A stretch of 64,000 bases of DNA from Pedobacter cryoconitis. Lineage in GTDB: Bacteria; Bacteroidota; Bacteroidia; Sphingobacteriales; Sphingobacteriaceae. The stretch is taken from the NCBI RefSeq assembly GCF_003259615.1, contig NZ_QLLR01000020.1, forward strand, positions 41,357 through 105,356, read 5' to 3'. The notes under the pieces are model-generated. The model was not told the origin of the DNA, did not search any database, and saw only the letters and a program-made list of their open reading frames with translations. The position numbers were made by a program, and so were the translations under genes. Shown piece after piece: positions 53,005-61,654 of this stretch; positions within the stretch are counted from its first letter, which is position 1, and the number at the start of each line of letters is the position of its first letter.

Positions 53005-54144
53005 TTATTTCTTACTAATCATTTTTCTCTCATTAAATACTTTCACTATACTAGCGTCGTAATCTTCTGATAACACATCCTTTTCTGTGAAAACAGTCAT
53101 GATAATCTGCTGATCTAAAATCCTGTTGTAATCATAGGTCAGATAAATCCTGCCATCAGCAGCCTGTTGAGCATCCGGATAGGAAACACCCGGCCTTTCA
53201 TCAATTAACAATCCTCTTGACCAGGTTTTACCCTCATCTTTAGAAATGAAGGCCATTAAATGTGACCGGCCTGTTTTTACCGCTATCGGGCCATGTTTGA
53301 TCAGCAGTAAATTTCCTGAATTCAGCCGGCGGATAAAAAATCTTGAACTGGTATGAAGGAGGGCTGAGGGCTTTGCGGCCGACCAGCTTTTACCTTTGTC
53401 TTTGGAAAAACTTTCTGCTATTCCATACCTGGTCCTAAGCAACATCCACAGCAATCCGTCTTTACGTTCTACCAGCATGTGCTCATCAAATTCTCTGTCA
53501 GCTACAGGTACGTTACAGGCTCCTTTTAAAGTCCAGTTTGCTCCTTTATCTGTAGATACAATAACTTTCGCACTCTCATCTGTTAACCTCCAGGTAGAAA
53601 CCGGCAAAAGCCATTCGCCTGTCGATAAAACTGTGGGTTTACACATCATTATTCCGTCCGAAAGCCTTTTTGCCGGAGCCCAGACCGGGTTTTCGGAATC
53701 CGGATCAGTAGCTGTCATGGCCCACACTCCGGCTATAGAACCTTCCAGACCTATTGTCTGTGCCCAGAACAGCCAGAGTTTACCTGTGGGGTCTATCCAG
53801 ATTTCCGGGTCGTAAGCTCTGACAGGCCCTTTTTCATCAGGGTCCACGACAATTATTTCCTTCCATGTAACTCCCTGATCTTGACTGGAGGCCAGTACCA
53901 CATAGTTGTTTGCATCTTCACCTGAAGTCATGCCAGCATACCAGGTTGCCCATAAGGTTCCGTTCGAGGTAACAGTAATACTTGGAATGCCTGAGAATTT
54001 ACGGCTATGCTCAGCATATTTATAAAAATTACCTGGGTCATTAATGACCTTCGGTGCATTTTTAAAGGCCTGATTTTCCTGTGCGGACAACTTTTCTGTA
54101 CAACATGAAATCAATATTAACAAGGGGAGAAGGAGCAGTTTCAT
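53005..54144 (-). CDS. Secreted sialidase/BNR-repeat protein
   Basis: 379 residues. Signal peptide or lipoprotein leader (about 1-22; 'LILISC' could be a lipobox at Cys14). Beta-propeller with Asp-box motifs (S-x-D-x-G-x-T-W type): 'SSQDQGVTW', 'STDKGANW', 'SKDKGKSW' and 'SKDEGKTW'. Homologues are annotated as exo-sialidases or as glycan-processing propellers of unknown specificity. I cannot see a complete set of Arg-triad residues with certainty, so sialic acid specificity is open. No sugar-use genes flank it. Confidence 0.78.
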   Translation of the reverse strand: MKLLLLPLLILISCCTEKLSAQENQAFKNAPKVINDPGNFYKYAEHSRKFSGIPSITVTSNGTLWATWYAGMTSGEDANNYVVLASSQDQGVTWKEIIVVDPDEKGPVRAYDPEIWIDPTGKLWLFWAQTIGLEGSIAGVWAMTATDPDSENPVWAPAKRLSDGIMMCKPTVLSTGEWLLPVSTWRLTDESAKVIVSTDKGANWTLKGACNVPVADREFDEHMLVERKDGLLWMLLRTRYGIAESFSKDKGKSWSAAKPSALLHTSSRFFIRRLNSGNLLLIKHGPIAVKTGRSHLMAFISKDEGKTWSRGLLIDERPGVSYPDAQQAADGRIYLTYDYNRILDQQIIMTVFTEKDVLSEDYDASIVKVFNERKMISKK

Positions 54145-54234
54145 AGGTATAATTTAATGACCTGTGTTTTTACAGAAAGCCGTATTTAATTTATATGTAA
54201 TAAATATAACTAATAGCGGTTGCGGAATCAAATT

Positions 54235-55347
54235 TTACCCAAGTTTTTTTCTCAGCCATTTGCGGACCGGCTCATCATACCATTTCAAACTGGCATACGC
54301 CAGAATAATACTACCTACCAAGGTTAACAGTCCATAAGGCCAGGCCTGCAAGATGGTCACGCCTTTATGGTTACTGATCCAGGCAATGTAAAAATATACC
54401 AGCGGAAAATGAACGAGGTAAAGCGGATAGGATATATCACCTAAGAATTTGCATATCCTGCGTTCGGTTTGAGTGTGTATCACGCCGCTGGCCCCCAGAT
54501 AAACAATAAGCGGAAAAACAATGATTATACAAATTGATTCATAGAGCCCATTCATCCAGACATGCTCAGAGCCGCCTATGCGTGGCATATATAAAATGAG
54601 GGCGATCATAAGGCTGCACCATAAAAAGGCATACTTAATGCGGGTAGGTTTAGCTATTCTTGAAAGCAGCAGACCTGCAAAGAAGGGGTACATGGTCCGG
54701 GTAATACCCATATATATCTGTTCCGGGGTTAGTGTCCAGCCGCCGCTGACATCTCCGTTGGGATTGGTGATGGCCAGATGAGCGAGCGCTATAGCCGCGA
54801 TTAATACTAAAATACCAAGCGCCGTTTTTGAGAACTTCCGGATGCCGATGGCGTACAGGAAATTGGCCATATATTCAAAGAACAATGACCAGCCTACGCT
54901 ATTGAGTGGGTGCATTTCTCCCCAGCCCCGTATATCCAGCGATAAGGGAACAGGCAGAAGAGTATAACCGATGAGCATCACCAGCATCATTTTCCATAGG
55001 GGAATGGTATGGATGAGTGGCCAGATCGTTGAATCTGTAAAATAGAACCCGATTGCCCCCAAACTCATTCCTAAAATCACCATCGGCTGAAGCCGTTCGA
55101 TACGTCGCTTCATGAAAGTGCCGATGGTCATTTTCTGCCAGCGGTCGTCATAAGCATAGCCGATCACAAAGCCGGATAATAGAAAGAAAAAGTCAACTGC
55201 GAGGTAACCGTGGTTGACCAGGATGTCCAGGTGCCCGGTTCCTAAGGGCTCGGTCAGGTGAAAAGTTACAACGATAATGGCTGCTATGCCACGTAATCCG
55301 TCCAATATTGGGTAATGTGGTTTTGCGGAAAGGTTACTATTATTCAT
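54235..55347 (-). CDS. Acyltransferase-3 family membrane protein
   Basis: 370 residues, about ten membrane helices. Acyltransferase-3 (OafB/NodX-like) family: 'ILDGLRGIAAIIVVTFHLTE' with the conserved His, 'YLAVDFFFLLSGFVIGYAYD' and 'DISYPLYLVHFPLVY'. It transfers acetyl or other acyl groups to a surface sugar, lipid or peptidoglycan. The acceptor is unknown. It stands alone between a propeller gene and a long intergenic region. Confidence 0.85.
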   Translation of the reverse strand: MNNSNLSAKPHYPILDGLRGIAAIIVVTFHLTEPLGTGHLDILVNHGYLAVDFFFLLSGFVIGYAYDDRWQKMTIGTFMKRRIERLQPMVILGMSLGAIGFYFTDSTIWPLIHTIPLWKMMLVMLIGYTLLPVPLSLDIRGWGEMHPLNSVGWSLFFEYMANFLYAIGIRKFSKTALGILVLIAAIALAHLAITNPNGDVSGGWTLTPEQIYMGITRTMYPFFAGLLLSRIAKPTRIKYAFLWCSLMIALILYMPRIGGSEHVWMNGLYESICIIIVFPLIVYLGASGVIHTQTERRICKFLGDISYPLYLVHFPLVYFYIAWISNHKGVTILQAWPYGLLTLVGSIILAYASLKWYDEPVRKWLRKKLG

Positions 55348-55668
55348 TGATAACTTGTTATTGATGATTTTTAAAACTAAACAAATAACTTATCTGAATC
55401 TGACCAAATAGTATCAAAATCCAGACAAATCGTCTCATTTTTGCTTATAAGAGGGAAGGGGCTCGTGGAGGGGGCCTTCGCTTTTTTCGAAATGGTTTTG
55501 GAGGCGAGAATTCACTAACCCGGATGTTGCGTTTAGAAAGGATAGAGTGCTGCTTATATACTGGGTAAATTATTATGTTGTTTCTACATTCGATCTTTAT
55601 ATTTGAATTGAAAAATATATATTCTATTTTTATTAATAATAAACAACTATTTTAATTGTTTCACTTTT
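55348..55668. other. Intergenic region, 321 bp
   Basis: Divergent spacer, AT-rich on the right side. It holds one perfect -7 box (55598-55605) for the downstream gene. No coding frame or RNA recognised. It marks the switch to the more AT-rich, accessory-looking part of the window. Confidence 0.5.
55598..55605 (+). promoter_or_regulatory. -7 box for the lipoprotein gene at 55669
   Basis: TATATTTG matches TAnnTTTG. A TTG at 55578-55580 lies 17 nt upstream, shorter than the usual 19-21, so the -33 box is uncertain. Predicts a leader of about 57 nt. Confidence 0.4.
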
Positions 55669-56565
55669 ATGAAAAATAAAATTTACTTATTGTTCACATG
55701 TCTCTTGCTATCCCTTGGATGCCATTCACAAAATCGCGTTTCTTTAAATTCAACTCCATTGAAAATTACAAAAACAGCAAGCTACGCAACCGTACAGCCT
55801 TATTATCAAGTAGATTTTAGCGCAGCATTTTGCCTGTTTGAAATCAGGGTTAATGATGTGCTTGTATTTACACTTAATTTGGAAGGCCAAACCTCTACGA
55901 GTATTCCAATCAATTCAGGTATTTTGCAGAGCGGAAAACAGCAGGTCACGATTAAAGTTCTGCCCATTGCTGGTCAGAAGGTTTTACACCCGAATGCACA
56001 GTTTAGCTATAATATCAAAGTTTTTGATGCCGCTAATAATCTTCATTTCAAAGAACAACTTCCCGGAAAGTATGCTGTACAGAAAGTTGATCCTGCAGAG
56101 AAAAAGAGCTTCCTAACACATACAGCTACTTTTAATGCAGAGGTACCATACACTGTGATCGCTTACCAGGCCGCTACGGATCTTGTATCAGTTAAAGGAC
56201 TAAAGGATAAACTACTGAGTGCTTATCAGCAACTTGCAGATTTGATTGTGAAAGGTGACGTGGAGCAAATCAAAAAATTGATAGCCAACAGGGAAAGTAT
56301 TGCTGCTATTACAATGTACCTGAGCAAAGAAGAATCGGACGAAAGGCTTACAGGTATGCTTGGCAACTTAAAATCCGGTTATAAATTGGAACCTATACCT
56401 GCAAATGCCATTTTGAAGATCTTCGGTAATGGGAAACTTGCAACCTTGGTCAGGCCTGATGGTGAGCCTGCTTTAATATTTAAAAGTGAGAAAGATAATG
56501 AAGAACTAGCCTTAGAATTTACATTCTATATTCCAGTAGGTAAAACAGATCTTGAAATTATCTGA
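55669..56565 (+). CDS. Putative lipoprotein, function unknown
   Basis: 298 residues. Lipobox 'LSLGC' (Cys18). The mature protein has an Ig-like beta-sandwich feel in the first ~110 residues ('YYQVDFSAAFCLFEIRVNDV', then 'GQQQVTIKVLP'-like 'KQQVTIKVLPIAGQ'). A later helical region is 'LSAYQQLADLIVKGDVEQIK', followed by 'LYSKEESDERLTGML'-like 'LSKEESDERLTGML'. No family recognised. The C-terminus overlaps or abuts a membrane protein gene, so they are probably one unit. Confidence 0.7.
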   Translation: MKNKIYLLFTCLLLSLGCHSQNRVSLNSTPLKITKTASYATVQPYYQVDFSAAFCLFEIRVNDVLVFTLNLEGQTSTSIPINSGILQSGKQQVTIKVLPIAGQKVLHPNAQFSYNIKVFDAANNLHFKEQLPGKYAVQKVDPAEKKSFLTHTATFNAEVPYTVIAYQAATDLVSVKGLKDKLLSAYQQLADLIVKGDVEQIKKLIANRESIAAITMYLSKEESDERLTGMLGNLKSGYKLEPIPANAILKIFGNGKLATLVRPDGEPALIFKSEKDNEELALEFTFYIPVGKTDLEII

Positions 56566-56575
56566 TTACTTGCTA

Positions 56576-57097
56576 ATGTGTACTAAATCTATGGAAATAA
56601 GTAACTATAGTAAACCCAGAAAAATAATTCTCATCGCGGGGATTGTTATTTGTTTAGTTAACCTGTTTGTTATTTATCCGCTGGAGCGTTCTACATCTTC
56701 TTTTATAATGGAATTCACTTTCTCCTATATAGGTGTCGCATTGTCTATAGTATCAATCCTATATGGACTCACAGGTGGTCATTTTATAAAATACCTGGCA
56801 TTCATATTATTGAGTGCTATTGTAAGTGCAACGTGCTGGTATATTTACGGTGCCGGGGGATGGTTGCAGAAATTTATAGCATTTTGGGCAGGCATCCCTT
56901 GTGGAATAATTACAGCATTAATATTTTTTATTTTAAGATATTATATATTCTTTCGCAATAGAAAACTTCCTGTAGACAGGCAAACAAATATCATATTGTT
57001 TCTCAAGCAATTGATACTATACTTTGTTGTGCTTTTGATCGTAGCTATAGTGTTTGAAAATGGGGGAGATTGGATTTACAATATTTTCGAAAAGTAA
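56576..57097 (+). CDS. Membrane protein of unknown function
   Basis: 173 residues from the ATG at 56576; ATG 56591 is equally possible. A TTG start at 56552 would overlap the upstream lipoprotein by 14 bp. Five hydrophobic segments (about 15-34, 42-64, 70-90, 100-122, 146-166), with 'YIYGAGGWLQKFIAFWAGIP' between two of them. No family recognised. It is 10 bp after the lipoprotein and may work with it. Confidence 0.65.
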   Translation: MCTKSMEISNYSKPRKIILIAGIVICLVNLFVIYPLERSTSSFIMEFTFSYIGVALSIVSILYGLTGGHFIKYLAFILLSAIVSATCWYIYGAGGWLQKFIAFWAGIPCGIITALIFFILRYYIFFRNRKLPVDRQTNIILFLKQLILYFVVLLIVAIVFENGGDWIYNIFEK

Positions 57098-57300
57098 ACT
57101 AACTCACTAAAAAAAACAAATCATTGTTTATCAGACCCTAATCTGATTTAAAGGAGAGAAATGTTTGGGCGTTGTTTATAAGGACCGAAGATGAAGGTAA
57201 GGGATAGGTAAAATCTTCACGATTTAATGACGAATTGGTTATTTTGAACGAGCTCATGAAACATTTGTCTGATGAATGGTTTTAAGTGCCATAAGTTCTA

Positions 57301-58293
57301 TTATTTATGAAGTATTATTTTTTTAATTTCTGAGGGATCGGAAATAAAATTGTCAACTTTATATTCTTTTCTTTTTATTTGATAAATAAGTGAAGTAGTT
57401 TCTTGATTTAATCCAATTTGAAGTGCTTTTCTTTTAATAGAGTCTTGTTGCGTTTTTTTATAATGATAGATCAAGTCCGTACAGTCAGACTTATCCGTAT
57501 TTGTTGTTAACTCATATAAAACATAATTTGGATCATCATGTTTAAGCGATTTTTCTAAATTAATTTCTTCCTTGTTTTTATTCAATTTGGCTCTTTTTAT
57601 ATGGCTTAGTCTATGATTTTGAGCATATTCAAAAGACACATCCCAATTGTCAAAAGAGTCATCAGGTCTGTTCATGTCATGTGTTTTAACTTTTGCGCTA
57701 AGAATTTTAAAATCTAAATTTTCTTTATTTGGAAACCAATTTTTGTTTAATAACATGAAATCATCAGAATAGTCACCTAACTGATCTTTCATTAAAATTG
57801 ATAAATCTTTTATAGAATGGTCATCCACAATTTTTTTCTTCAAATAATCGTAGTAGAGTTCATTTAGTTGGTAAGTGTCATCATTAATCTTAACTATATT
57901 TTTGTCAATGAATGATACATTAATGCTATCGGTAAGATTATCCTCAACAAAAATTAATAGCTTTTGTTGACTATTACTCACTTTTCCCCACGTAAACAGT
58001 ATCTTCTGCTCACTACCATCTTTTAGTAAATTATTATTTAGGTAATTGAAAATCTGAATACTATCTCCTTTTTGATTAAACACCCCAACCAGGCTAATTT
58101 TAGAGATTTCTAATTTGCCCTTATTAATCTTATCATCCACTTTTACCAGTATATCCTTGTACAGCTCTTGAATTAAGATCATAGTATATGGTTTAGGCGC
58201 TAAGGGGATTTTATCATCTAATTTGTTAGGCTTTTCATTAATACAACTCATGAAAATAACGAGAAGGCATAATGCAAATAGGTATTTTTTCAT
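57301..58293 (-). CDS. Putative lipoprotein, function unknown
   Basis: 330 residues with a lipobox near 'VIFMSC' (Cys17). The mature part is rich in Lys, Asp and Asn, with strongly AT-rich codons compared with the first 55 kb, a sign of recent gain. It has repeated strand-like stretches ('KISLVGVFNQKGDSIQIFNY', 'QKLLIFVEDNLTDSINVSFI'). No conserved domain is recognised. A 203-bp spacer before it contains a perfect 6-bp hairpin but nothing coding that I trust. Confidence 0.65.
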   Translation of the reverse strand: MKKYLFALCLLVIFMSCINEKPNKLDDKIPLAPKPYTMILIQELYKDILVKVDDKINKGKLEISKISLVGVFNQKGDSIQIFNYLNNNLLKDGSEQKILFTWGKVSNSQQKLLIFVEDNLTDSINVSFIDKNIVKINDDTYQLNELYYDYLKKKIVDDHSIKDLSILMKDQLGDYSDDFMLLNKNWFPNKENLDFKILSAKVKTHDMNRPDDSFDNWDVSFEYAQNHRLSHIKRAKLNKNKEEINLEKSLKHDDPNYVLYELTTNTDKSDCTDLIYHYKKTQQDSIKRKALQIGLNQETTSLIYQIKRKEYKVDNFISDPSEIKKIILHK

Positions 58294-58759
58294 AAAATAA
58301 ATACTAATCTAGGTAATTTCTCTGCTGTTAGTCTTTTGAACGCCATTTATAATACAGTTTTAAAATAAATAAAACACTCTTATTTCCATTATTGGTAACT
58401 AATAGTTGTTCTTAATAATAATTTCTGTAAAGTCTGTATAAACATAAATATTTTACACTGCTTACAAATAATAATTAAGAATGCGAGGAGCGATTTTTTC
58501 TTCTGTGCAACTTTGCCTGTTTTTTAGTGTCTTTTCTTATGTGGTTAATTAAGATTTTAACGCAAAGGTTGCATCCATCATTAAAAAATTAAATTCGGCT
58601 AATCTACAATTTGACCGAAGCTTTAAACCGTCAAAATAAACGTTTGAAAGAAATCTTGATAGTATTAATAATAATATATGAAGCAAAAAAAACACTAAGA
58701 AATTCGGTATAATACTGTAAATAATTTTGTACGATAATCAATAACTTAAAACATAAAAA
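58294..58759. other. Intergenic region, 466 bp, AT-rich
   Basis: Divergent spacer between the lipoprotein and serine hydrolase genes. Very AT-rich, with one perfect -7 box at 58722-58729. No coding frame longer than a few dozen codons, no RNA gene recognised. Confidence 0.5.
58722..58729 (+). promoter_or_regulatory. -7 box for the serine hydrolase gene
   Basis: TAATTTTG, exact TAnnTTTG match, about 30 bp before the ATG at 58760. No clear TTG at -33. Confidence 0.45.
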
Positions 58760-60253
58760 ATGAATATTGACATTAAAAACTATACATCAACACTTATACT
58801 TTTATTTTTCTTTGCTCAAGTATGTTCTTCCTACGGACAATCTTCAAAAAAATATTCCACAGAAATTCAGTCAAAAATTAAACAAGTTGAAAACAATCTT
58901 TCAAGTTGGGTACAAATTGAAAATAATCCCCAAATGTGGAAATTAGAGGAAAGAATGAAATTTTACAAGGCCAATGGTGTTAGCATTGCAGTAATTAAAG
59001 ACTATAAAATTGATTGGGCAAAAGGTTATGGATGGGCTGACAGTTTAGAGAAAAAACCTGTAACAACTAAAACTTTATTTCAAGCAGGTTCAAATAGTAA
59101 ATCTCTAAATGCAGTTGGAGTATTAAAATTGGTCCAAGATGGAAAATTGAATCTTAATGCGGATATAAATAACTACTTGAAATCATGGAAATTTCCCTAC
59201 GATTCCTTATCCAAAGATAAAAAAATCACAATTGCCAATCTATTGAGCCATACTGGTGGAATCAGCGTACATGGATTTGTGGGATACAAAAGAGGAGAGG
59301 AAATACCCACTATCAAACAAATATTAAATGGTCAAAAACCTGCTAATTCAGAAGCTATTCGTTCAATGTATGAGCCATCTGTCAAATATGAATATTCTGG
59401 CGGAGGAACTACCATTTCGCAACTAATTATTCAGGATGTTACAGGAAAACCGTATGATGAATATATGTGGGAAAATGTGCTGAAGCCAATGGGTATGACT
59501 AATAGTTCTTACACACAACCTCCACCAGCAAACTTACAGAATTTATTAGCAACAGGATATTACAATGATGGAAAAGCCGTAGAAGGAAAATACCATACTT
59601 ATCCGGAACAAGCTGCAGCTGGTCTTTGGACAAATCCGACTGACTTAGCGAAATATGTAATCGAAACTCAACTTTCTTTAAAAGGAGAATCCCAAAAGGT
59701 TCTCTCAAAAGATATGACAAAATTAAGGCTTACGCCTTTCATTGATAGTAAATCAGCATTAGGAGTATTCATAATTAATAAAAATGGAGTTAAAAATTTC
59801 GAGCATGGTGGTGTAGATGAAGGTTTTGTAAGCCAATATATAGGGACTTTTGAAGGTGGTAACGGTATTGTAGTCATGACGAATACATACAACACAGATT
59901 TATTTGATGAAATTATTAGAAGTGTTGCATTAACATACGATTGGAAAAATTCTTATACGCCTGATGTTAAAAAAGAAGTTCACATTAAAGGCAAAGATTT
60001 AAAGCCTTATTTAGGGAAATATGGAAGTGGAGATTTTATATGGTCAATAATTAAGAAAGAAAACGATGTTTACCTTACTATTAATGATAATCAATATTGG
60101 GGTACTTGTAAGTGGAAAATTCATTTTACAAATGATAATAGTTTTTTTGTCACCGAAAAAAATAGTGAATTTCTTTTTATAAGAGATTCATTGGGCAAAA
60201 TTACGGCTGTTAACTGGAATAATGAAAATATATTAAAAAAAATAAAAGAGTAA
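58760..60253 (+). CDS. Secreted serine hydrolase, class-C beta-lactamase family
   Basis: 497 residues with a signal peptide (about 1-27). Beta-lactamase/penicillin-binding-type serine hydrolase: SNSKS (catalytic Ser and Lys of SxxK near 112-116), a Tyr motif in 'YEYSGGGTT', and the third motif HGG in 'FEHGGVDEGF'. The C-terminal ~110 residues ('KGKDLKPYLGKYGSGDF' onward) are a separate beta-barrel seen in esterase-like relatives. More likely an esterase or D-aminopeptidase than a resistance enzyme, but this is not settled. AT-rich codon use like its neighbours. Confidence 0.85.
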   Translation: MNIDIKNYTSTLILLFFFAQVCSSYGQSSKKYSTEIQSKIKQVENNLSSWVQIENNPQMWKLEERMKFYKANGVSIAVIKDYKIDWAKGYGWADSLEKKPVTTKTLFQAGSNSKSLNAVGVLKLVQDGKLNLNADINNYLKSWKFPYDSLSKDKKITIANLLSHTGGISVHGFVGYKRGEEIPTIKQILNGQKPANSEAIRSMYEPSVKYEYSGGGTTISQLIIQDVTGKPYDEYMWENVLKPMGMTNSSYTQPPPANLQNLLATGYYNDGKAVEGKYHTYPEQAAAGLWTNPTDLAKYVIETQLSLKGESQKVLSKDMTKLRLTPFIDSKSALGVFIINKNGVKNFEHGGVDEGFVSQYIGTFEGGNGIVVMTNTYNTDLFDEIIRSVALTYDWKNSYTPDVKKEVHIKGKDLKPYLGKYGSGDFIWSIIKKENDVYLTINDNQYWGTCKWKIHFTNDNSFFVTEKNSEFLFIRDSLGKITAVNWNNENILKKIKE

Positions 60254-60315
60254 AAAACTGCAAAAAACCATAGTCAGGCGAAATCCTGGTACATAATTTA
60301 ACTGGTATAAACAAT

Positions 60316-60334
60316 GGCTGTACAAGCAACCTCT
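60316..60334 (-). repeat. Second copy of the guide-RNA-like hairpin motif
   Basis: On the minus strand AGAGGTTGCTTGTACAGCC, 17 of 19 bases shared with 60523-60541. The change C to T in the 5' arm turns one G-C pair into a G-U pair, so the stem GGYUG/CAGCC is kept, which suggests selection on an RNA structure. Confidence 0.5.
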
Positions 60335-60429
60335 AATTTTTAAATAACTTTTCAAATTGCCCTAAATCCTAACGTTGAGAGTTTAAATTCTTGATGTAAT
60401 CCTGTTATAAATACCTTTCAAATGGGAGC

Positions 60430-60552
60430 AAGCCACAACTTTATTCAAAGTTTTTATGTGGCTTAAATAATTGTATATCCCTTATGAAATATTTAGTGAG
60501 TACAAATCCTGTCTCACCCTACGGCTGTATAAGCAGCCTCTATTATCCTTAA
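60430..60552 (-). ncRNA. Candidate guide RNA of the dead Cas12f-like protein
   Basis: Non-coding stretch immediately 3' of the Cas12f-like gene. Read on the minus strand it has a hairpin GGCTG-CTTATA-CAGCC (in 60523-60541), then a second stem GTGAG/CTCAC (60513-60517 with 60496-60500), then a short AU-rich segment. From memory the order and the GGCUGCUU...CAGCC hairpin match the Cas12f1 tracrRNA scaffold. It then reaches AUACAA near 60471, where a guide could start, and next a hairpin (60430-60464). The exact 5' and 3' ends and the guide are not fixed; the 5' part may begin inside the gene. Confidence 0.5.
60523..60541 (-). repeat. Guide-RNA-like hairpin motif, copy next to the dCas12f gene
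   Basis: On the minus strand AGAGGCTGCTTATACAGCC, 12 bp after the stop codon. Forms a 5-bp stem with a 6-nt loop and recurs at 60316-60334. Confidence 0.6.
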
Positions 60553-61650
60553 CTATTCAACAATAAGCTGTATACCTGCCTTTTCAGCCTTATAGTTTAT
60601 TTTATCTTTCAGACTATAATAACTCCAATTCCGCAATAGTAACGGGTCTTGCTTCGCTATTTCCTCTTTCTGTCCCTGATTAACCAAGATTAAAGTCGCG
60701 GCCCCATGTTTTACACAGAGATCAATCAGCTTTCGACTGTACACATGTAACTTATATTCAACATATCTTTTTTCCTGATGCTGATAATCTTCAACGCATT
60801 TCTTTTTGCGTTTAATTCCATGACCGCCGCGATTAAAGGTAACTGCTTTTTTTACCCGGTGAATTACTGCTTGTATGGCTAATCTGCGGTGCAGGAACTC
60901 TTCCTTATTTCCAATCTTATGCTCAGATGCTCCAATTTTAACAGTTATCGGATGTTCTAAGGATAGTGAAGCTTCCGCAATAACAGCGGTATCTAATTGG
61001 TGCTGTTCTTTTTCAATTTGTATAGCCGCAAGTAAAAACACTTTACCTTGATCTAGTTGAATTGTGCTCGCACAAAGCTTTAACGTGCCGTTCAGAATCC
61101 TGTCCAGCATAAGTTTTTTATCTGACCTGTCTTTTCCCAGGTAGGTTCTGAACGGAATCTTAAATAGCGTAAAACAAAAATTCTTATTGTCGGGCGTACG
61201 GGCTAATTTTAAAATGACTTCTGAACCAAAGGGCATAGGAATATTTTTCTTGTAGTTTCTTAATGACTTTTCGCCTTTCCAATAAGCGGACTTTTCTTTG
61301 TTAAAATTGGAAAAAAGGGTATGGTTCAAATTGTTTAGGATATTTGTTGGAATTTGTCCTTTAAAATGATTGGAAAGTACCCGATAGGTGGTGCTCTGAC
61401 GTGACAATTTTAAGATTCCATTTTCTACTTTCTTTTCATTAGCAATTTTGAGCTTAATTTCTTCTGTTAAGTAAAAAAAATCCTTTACTTGTTCCTGTAC
61501 AAAATGATGGCTCATAATCATATTAGCAGAACGAAAGCAAATCCATTGCCAATTATAAAGCTGATCTTTTGCCTGTTTTATAACCTCTTTATCATCGGAG
61601 TCAATGAGTAACTGGATTTTGCGGGTGATAATCATCTTATTGTTTTCCAT
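60553..61650 (-). CDS. Nuclease-dead Cas12f/TnpB-like RNA-guided DNA-binding protein
   Basis: 365 residues. The C-terminal half matches the TnpB/Cas12 RuvC region: 'HRRLAIQAVIHRVKKAVTF', basic 'GGHGIKRKKK', 'KLHVYSRKLIDLCVKHGAAT' and 'LLRNWSYYSLKDKINYKAEK', the last a hallmark of TnpB. All three catalytic positions are gone. The RuvC-I Asp segment reads 'ITVKIGASEHKIG' (about 235-247). The RuvC-II Glu segment reads 'LILVNQG' (Val323/Asn324). The protein ends before the zinc finger and RuvC-III Asp. It should bind guide RNA and DNA but not cut. It starts 4 bp after the sigma-factor gene, with a GAGG just before the ATG, so the two are coupled. Confidence 0.85.
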   Translation of the reverse strand: MENNKMIITRKIQLLIDSDDKEVIKQAKDQLYNWQWICFRSANMIMSHHFVQEQVKDFFYLTEEIKLKIANEKKVENGILKLSRQSTTYRVLSNHFKGQIPTNILNNLNHTLFSNFNKEKSAYWKGEKSLRNYKKNIPMPFGSEVILKLARTPDNKNFCFTLFKIPFRTYLGKDRSDKKLMLDRILNGTLKLCASTIQLDQGKVFLLAAIQIEKEQHQLDTAVIAEASLSLEHPITVKIGASEHKIGNKEEFLHRRLAIQAVIHRVKKAVTFNRGGHGIKRKKKCVEDYQHQEKRYVEYKLHVYSRKLIDLCVKHGAATLILVNQGQKEEIAKQDPLLLRNWSYYSLKDKINYKAEKAGIQLIVE

Positions 61651-61654
61651 TGCC

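Noticed and set aside
57098..57300. A short coding fragment (about 24 codons, ending at 57283) before the AT-rich lipoprotein
   Set aside because: Coding-like but too short, with stops close upstream and no recognisable family; may be a relic.
60254..60552. A CRISPR array beside the Cas12f-like gene
   Set aside because: Only two copies of a 19-bp motif about 200 bp apart, with no regular repeat-spacer ladder. It is better read as guide-scaffold hairpins.
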